A DNA stretch of 64,000 bases from Artocarpus heterophyllus (Eukaryota > Streptophyta > Magnoliopsida > Rosales > Moraceae): the NCBI GenBank assembly GCA_025403435.1, contig CM046350.1, positions 24,243,661 through 24,307,660 of the forward strand, in the 5' to 3' direction. Below are positions 58,820 through 64,000 of this stretch, piece by piece. Position 1 is the first letter of the stretch; every line of letters begins with the position of its first letter. Both the position numbers and the translations under genes were made by a program. The notes under the pieces were generated by a model. It was not told the DNA's origin, made no database searches, and was given only the letters and a program-made list of their open reading frames with translations.

Positions 58820-59002
58820 GGCTCTCTCAATTTTTTCTAGTTCTCGTCTCTCTCTCTCTACCCCCTCTCCTCTCTCTCTCTCTCCGCCCATTGCTTTTCT
58901 CCCTCTTTAACCCCTCCAATCTGTCTCTCTCTCTAACCCCCCGATCTCCTCTCGCTCCCTCTATTCTTCATTTTCCCAAGCTTTCTCGAAGCTTTCTGCG
59001 GC

Positions 59003-59509
59003 TTGTATGGCATCGGCTCGGCGTCACCGTCTCCGACATCGGCAAGGGACCAAACCTCTCTGATTCACCCCTACCGAGATCCGTTCGAGCACAGTCTTCT
59101 CCCAATCTTGATGCTGATCTTCAACGACGCGACCCAAACCTTAATCCTGCCTAAGCAGAAGTTTGTCGAGCAGTCGTCGCCGAGCTAGCGAGTCGGCTCT
59201 ACCGCCGTCGTCGTGGCCTTCTAGATCTCCGTTGACCACGCACGCCTTATCCTCGACATGCTCGCGTCGGACCTCTACTCCGAGTCGGACCCGCTAGATC
59301 GAGCCATGGCGAGCGAGATTGACAATGTCGGTGTCGATGTTCATGATCTGGTTTTGTTCCTCTACATTCAGTCCTATAAGATGCGATTGCTGAGGATGCA
59401 CAAGGACTCGGCCTCCGTCACTGATGTTTGGCCTTCTACTTTGGTTTTTGATGGCTACTTGTCGGCTCTTTCACATAAGCGATTGAAGCTAAAATCCAAA
59501 AATTTATGA
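59003..59509 (+). pseudogene. TBCC-domain protein relic, N-terminal exon
   Basis: Readable in one frame. It begins with a low-complexity serine/alanine segment, then HPYRDPFEHSLLPI, LIFNDATQTLILPKQK, ISVDHARLILDMLAS, VGVDVHDLVLFLYIQSYK and DVWPSTLVFDGYLSALS. This is the N-terminal region of plant TBCC domain-containing protein 1-like proteins (tubulin-cofactor-C-type domain further downstream), recognised from memory of the family. Two in-frame TAG stops (59186-59188, 59222-59224) interrupt it. After GYLSALS the protein diverges and stops at 59509, so the TBCC domain itself is missing. It is far more GC-rich than its flanks and is preceded by a CT-rich leader-like stretch (58840-58990). Confidence 0.75.
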
Positions 59510-61101
59510 AGATTTCTTCTTCTTCTTCTTCTTTTCCTTTTTGTCTGGTCTATTTAGTAGCATTAGGCCCTGATATTTGTGTTGAATTAATTCTTCAGAG
59601 TTTATTGAGGTGTGAAGCGATTTCAGACTCTAAACATTTGTTTTATTTTGTTGTGAATTTTGAGCAATTATAGTAGAGAGTATAGTGCTTAGTTTAATTT
59701 TGGTTGCATGCTTTTTCAGATTCAAATCTCTACAAGGTGGAAGAAAATAAGACGGAAAGGGAAAATGGGAAAAATGATGAATCATGTAATGTTTAGTGAA
59801 AAAGGGTAGGAAACAGGTGTTGTTGAATTAGCAAGATTTTTAATGTTTCTGTTGTAATTTTTTTTTTTTTGGAATTTTTGTGTATTATAAGATAATATGT
59901 TAGATTCTAGCATAGAATCTAACAGGTTTTAACGAAATCTAACGAGTTCTAGGATGAAATCTAGTAGGTTTTAACAGAATCTAATGGGTTTTATCTTGAC
60001 AACCACAAGCATTTGATTTTTTTTTTTCAATAAAAATATTTTGTAATCTAATAGGTTTTACTTTGAAACATATCATATTTCAATCTAGCACCTTACGTCG
60101 ACGATCGTAGATGGTTGGTGCTTTTTTGTTTCAATGAAAATATGTTAGAATTTGGTAAGTTCCACTAGATGCTAAACCGAAGGCAGTTGGTGCTTCTTTG
60201 TTTCAAAGAAAATATGTTAAAATCTGATATGTTTTACTTTGAAACTCACCAGGTTTTAATTTGACGCCCCACGTCGGTGATCAGAGGCACATTTCACAAT
60301 AAAACTTAACGGTTCTGGGACAGAACCTGACAGGTTCTATTTTGATATTTTGCATGAATAAGTGATGAATGAGTAAGAAGAAAGGTAACTTGATCTTTTA
60401 ATAAATCTTTAATTCTAACAAAAGGCAATTTTAATAGGTAGTTTATTAGAAAATATTTTTAATAAGGTGGTATTTGAAAAGTATTCCTGTAAATTGGCCT
60501 TCTTTCTATGATTCTTATTTTTTTTTTATCTCTTATATGTTTTCTACTAGGATATTTTTGTAAGGATCAGTGGTCATAAGAAGTTGTCTTTAGTTATATT
60601 TTTATTTGTGATTGAATTGATATTTCGTACATGTGCTTCGTCACTATTAATAGAACATATGACCATAACAGTGTACTTTCAAGTCTCAAGACAGTTGCTG
60701 ATGTTCTGGTTTAGACGTTTTTATTAGTAAAAATATAATTGGAATGCAGTGAAAATTTGATTAAAAAAACTCATGAAATTCTATATGTAACCTATAATAG
60801 TTTATGGATTTCATGTCATGACATATCACAGAAGTAGTTTCAGGTGTGGAACTCACGAGATTATTAATTTGGAGACAATTAGCTAGTGTATATTTTATTT
60901 TATTATTTTTTTTATTTTCCGTATTAGCTAATGGTAATAATAGCATAATCAGAGAATCATAGGTGGTTTTATATGTACGCAAAATTCATAGCAATCCACA
61001 GAGTGAATTTCCGTAACATATCTTAGCTAGAGTTGATAACAGTTAATATATTAATTTTAATGTTGGATGCTTTTTTATAGGTAAGCTCCCACCAAGGTTT
61101 G
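59510..61101. other. Intergenic, mostly AT-rich
   Basis: Starts with a TTC microsatellite (59512-59530). At 59890-60340 there are degenerate repeats of ATCTAACAGGTTTTA and a twice-occurring GGTTGGTGCTT.TTTGTTTCAA.GAAAATATGTTA word (near 60110 and 60185). No gene seen. Confidence 0.5.
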
Positions 61102-61343
61102 TGTCAGAATATCTAGGATATAATAGTTAGGATTCTATGTTATTTGAAATTTAATTATTTAAGATTTTAATGCTCCATAAAATCTTAGTTATGTAGATTC
61201 GGGTAAGTTAGGATTCTTTCTTTATTTTTGGTCTTTAGTTAGTTGAGATTATAGGCCGGAATTGTTCTTTAAATATTCTACCATGTATTACGATAAAATA
61301 ATGAGAAAGTCAGATTTTATTTTCTTCTCTGCCACGACTTTCA
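61102..61343 (+). repeat. Copia 5' LTR (242 bp)
   Basis: TGTCAGAATATC...GACTTTCA, directly followed by the PBS. AT-rich, no gene. Confidence 0.8.
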
Positions 61344-61360
61344 TGGTATCAGAGCTGAGG
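61344..61360 (+). other. Primer binding site, tRNA-Met type
   Basis: TGGTATCAGAGCTGAGG immediately after the LTR CA end. Confidence 0.85.
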
Positions 61361-61380
61361 CTCTTTGGACCCCATTTCCT

Positions 61381-64000
61381 ATGGTGAAGATGGCAATGAC
61401 CGGAGCTAGAGGAACCTCTACTGAATCAGAGGTTACATCAGTACCTACTGCAACAAGTGACGACATCACAGCTGTGCATTCTCCTCTACAAATCACTGTC
61501 CACCGATTGAGTGGCAGAAACTATTTAGAGTGGTCTCAATCTCTGAAGCTGGCCATTGATGACAGGGGAGAGCTTGGCTATTTGACGGGTGAAACAAAGA
61601 GACCTGTCGAAGATGAACCATCATTCAAAATTTGGAGATCAGAAAATTCGTTGGTGACAGCATGGCTCCTAAACTCGATGGAATCATTCATTGCCAAACC
61701 ACACATGTTTATGACAACGGCTAAGGATGTTTGGGATTCTGTTCGGGAAACCTATTTTGATTTGGAAAACTCATCTCAAATATTTGAATTAAAAACCAAA
61801 CTTTGGCAATCCAAGCAAGGTGATCGGGAAGTCACCGTCTACTATAATGAGATGGTAACTTTATGGCAAGAGTTGGATCAATGCTATGATGATACTTAGG
61901 AAAACCCAAACGATTGTGCTAGGCATAAGAAAAGAGAGGAGAATGATCGGGTCTATATGTTCCTTGCTGGAGTTAATCGCAATCTGGATGAAGTTAAAGG
62001 TAGAATCCTTGGCCGAAGACCTCTCCCGTCTATCCGAGAGGTATTCTCTGAAGTAAGACAGGAGGAATGTAGGAAGAAAGTCATGTTTGGAGACTCCGAA
62101 GCAAAATCTGCCATAGAAACCGATAGTTCAACCCTAACCTCACGGAGCTCAGAATCAGAAAGAGAAAGGAGGAAGAAGCCATGGTGTGATCACTGCAGGA
62201 AACCGTGGCACACAAAGGAAACATGCTGGAAGATTCATGGAAAACCAGTCAATCAAAAAAGGCGTCCTAATGGGAGAGCTTTGCAAATCGTGGCTGAAAC
62301 TTCTCAAGAGCAACAAGTTAATTTGAGTACTCCTAACTTCACAAAGGACCAACTGGAGAAACTGTATAATCTCTTCCAATCCACACAATTCACCAATCCT
62401 TCATGTTCCTTAGCACAAACCAGTAACTTCTTAACTACAATATTTCCTAGTGTCAAAGATAATTCAAATCTTGCTTGGATTATCAATTCTGGAGCAACCA
62501 ACCACATGACAGGGTGCTCTCAATTGTTTTCATCCTATAACCCATGTGCTGGAAACAGGAAAATAAAAATTACAAATGGTTCTTTTTCTGCTATTGCTGG
62601 AATTGGATCCATTAAAATATCTCCTTCTCTCACACTTCATAAAGTCCTTCATGTTCCTAATCTAACATGTAATTTGTTGTCAATAAGTAAAATTACTAGT
62701 GATCAAAAGTGCTCTGCTAAATTTAGTCAGTCTTGTTGTGAATTTCAGGACTTGGACTCGGGGAGGACGATTGGCAGTGGTAGGGAATGTGGAGGTCTTT
62801 ATTTTTTTGAAGATGGATCCTACTCGAGTAAACCAGTTCAAGGTTCTTGTTTCAAGTCTGTATCAGTTTCTAGTGATAAAGAAATAATTTTGTGGCATTA
62901 CAGGCTAGGTCACCCTAGTTTCTTTTATCTAAAATATTTATTCCCAAACTTATTCAAGAATAAAAATCCATCTTTCTTTCAATGTGAAATTTGTGTTTTA
63001 GCAAAGCAACACCGTGTTCCTTCTTCTCCACGTCCTTATATTCCCTCTGCACCTTTCTCTCTAATACACAGTGATGTTTGGGGGCCTTCCCGTACTTCAT
63101 CTCTCTATGGAAAAAAATGGTTTGTTACTTTCATAGATGATCATACAAGAGTAAGTTGGGTTTATCTTCTTAAGGACAAATTAGATGTTGAAAGTGTTTT
63201 TAAAAATTTCTATACCATGGTTCAAACACAATTTCACGAAAAAATTAAGGTGTTTCGAAGTGATAATGGTAAGGAATATTTTAACCAGGTTCTAGGGAAA
63301 TTCTTCTTAGATAAGGGCATAGTACATCAAAGTTCGTGCACCAATACCCCTCAACAAAACGGGATTGCTGAAAGAAAAAATAAACACCTGTTAGAAGTTG
63401 CTAGAGTGATACTTTTCTCAAATAGAGTTCCAAATTATCTCTAGGGCGAAGCTATTCTCACAGCTACATTTTTAATTAATCGAATGCCTTCAAAAATTCT
63501 TGGTTTCAAACCACCTCTGCAAATTCTTCAATCTCTTTACCCTACATCTAGATTTATCTCATCCTTACCTTTAAGAATTTTTGGCTGTACAGTTTTCATC
63601 CATAATCATGACAAAGGGAAAAGTAAGCTAGATCCTAGGGCTAGAAAGTGTGTCTTTGTGGGCTATGCCCCCAATCAAAAAGGATATAAGTGTTTTGATC
63701 CAATCTTAAAAAATGCACGTCACCCTGGATACATCCTTTTTTGAGCATCTCACGTTTTTCTCTCCTCATCTTCAGGGGGAGAATAAATCCAAAGAAGATT
63801 CGGTGCAGGTGGTAGAAGAAGTGCTTTCAAAGTTCAATTTGATTTTGAACAGGTCTCTAAATCTAACTTGGATTTGCAATCTGATATGGAGTCTGAATTG
63901 CTGTCGAATAATCTGTCAAAAAATCGTTTAAAAGCAACTCAATCTGATTTGTTTTCAAACCAGTTACAATTAGATTTGCAATCTGATTGTCTTCCAAATC
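61381..64000 (+). pseudogene. Copia gag-pol polyprotein, partial, broken
   Basis: ATG at 61381. Gag contains HRLSGRNYLEWSQSLKLAID and the zinc knuckle CDHCRKPWHTKETC (about 62187-62230). Protease reads WIINSGATNHMTG (about 62478-62510): the catalytic aspartate of the usual DSGA is Asn. GAG-pre-integrase (LDSGRTIGSGRECGGLY), WHYRLGHP, CEIC and integrase motifs SDVWGP, RSDNGKEYF and NGIAERKNKHL follow. In-frame TAG stops at 61897-61899 and 63442-63444 both occur where Trp (TGG) is expected, and a frameshift lies near 63715. The single frame is otherwise open from 61381 to about 63700. Confidence 0.85.

Larger units (their letters stand above)
61102..64000 (+). mobile_element. Second Ty1/copia element, 5' part
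   Basis: 5' LTR (61102-61343), PBS (61344-61360), gag and pol up to integrase and the start of the linker to RT, then the window ends. The bases before the LTR are GTTTG (61097-61101), a possible target duplication that cannot be checked here. Protein wording is clearly related to the copia element at 4515-8512, but the LTRs differ. Confidence 0.88.

Overview
This is plant nuclear DNA, most likely from a dicot. It is AT-rich intergenic sequence dominated by nested LTR retrotransposons. Between them lie spliced, plant-type gene relics: a mitochondrial 3-hydroxyisobutyrate dehydrogenase (HIBADH) and the N-terminus of a TBCC-domain protein. No intact host gene is visible. I could not identify the species.

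Layout. (1) 1-4514: left-truncated Tekay/Del-type Ty3/gypsy element on the minus strand (RT, protease, gag, tRNA-Met PBS, one 2.18 kb LTR), inserted into a Ty1/copia element whose 3' half occupies 4515-8512. (2) 9293-33744: old, decayed Athila-type gypsy element on the minus strand with 5-bp target duplication ATTAT. It carries an unidentified exon-like insert near 11.5-12.8 kb and a 1.25 kb inverted duplication of its third ORF (13.2-16.6 kb). Its 5' LTR is split by a second, young Athila element (22001-33543, target duplication CTTAG) with near-identical LTRs and nearly complete gag-pro, pol and ORF3. (3) 33851-46180: HIBADH relic on the minus strand. Its 3' exons splice cleanly in frame, but one exon is split by a 9.1 kb LTR element (35349-44467, target duplication GAGGG). 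That element has gypsy-type LTRs, PBS and PPT but no recognisable pol. Its interior carries an intronless LOG-like cytokinin-activating-enzyme gene and a small arginine-rich/zinc-finger ORF, both in the sense direction and each broken by one in-frame stop. (4) 46.2-51.4 kb: intergenic DNA with small inverted-repeat elements and a 350-bp direct duplication. (5) 51409-57652: degenerate Mutator-like element with long terminal inverted repeats, into which a 4.5 kb LTR has inserted and remained solo (51997-56483, target duplication TGCAA). (6) 59003-59509: N-terminal relic of a TBCC-domain protein. (7) 61102-64000: 5' LTR and first 2.6 kb of a second, related copia element, running off the window.

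The two most unusual signals are the pol-less LTR element carrying a LOG-like gene, and arrays of short GC-rich palindromes. Each palindrome array is built on a different core in three separate gypsy elements. In both Athila elements the arrays occur in the LTR and again in the spacer upstream of ORF3. All homology calls come from reading translations and motifs; no database was searched.
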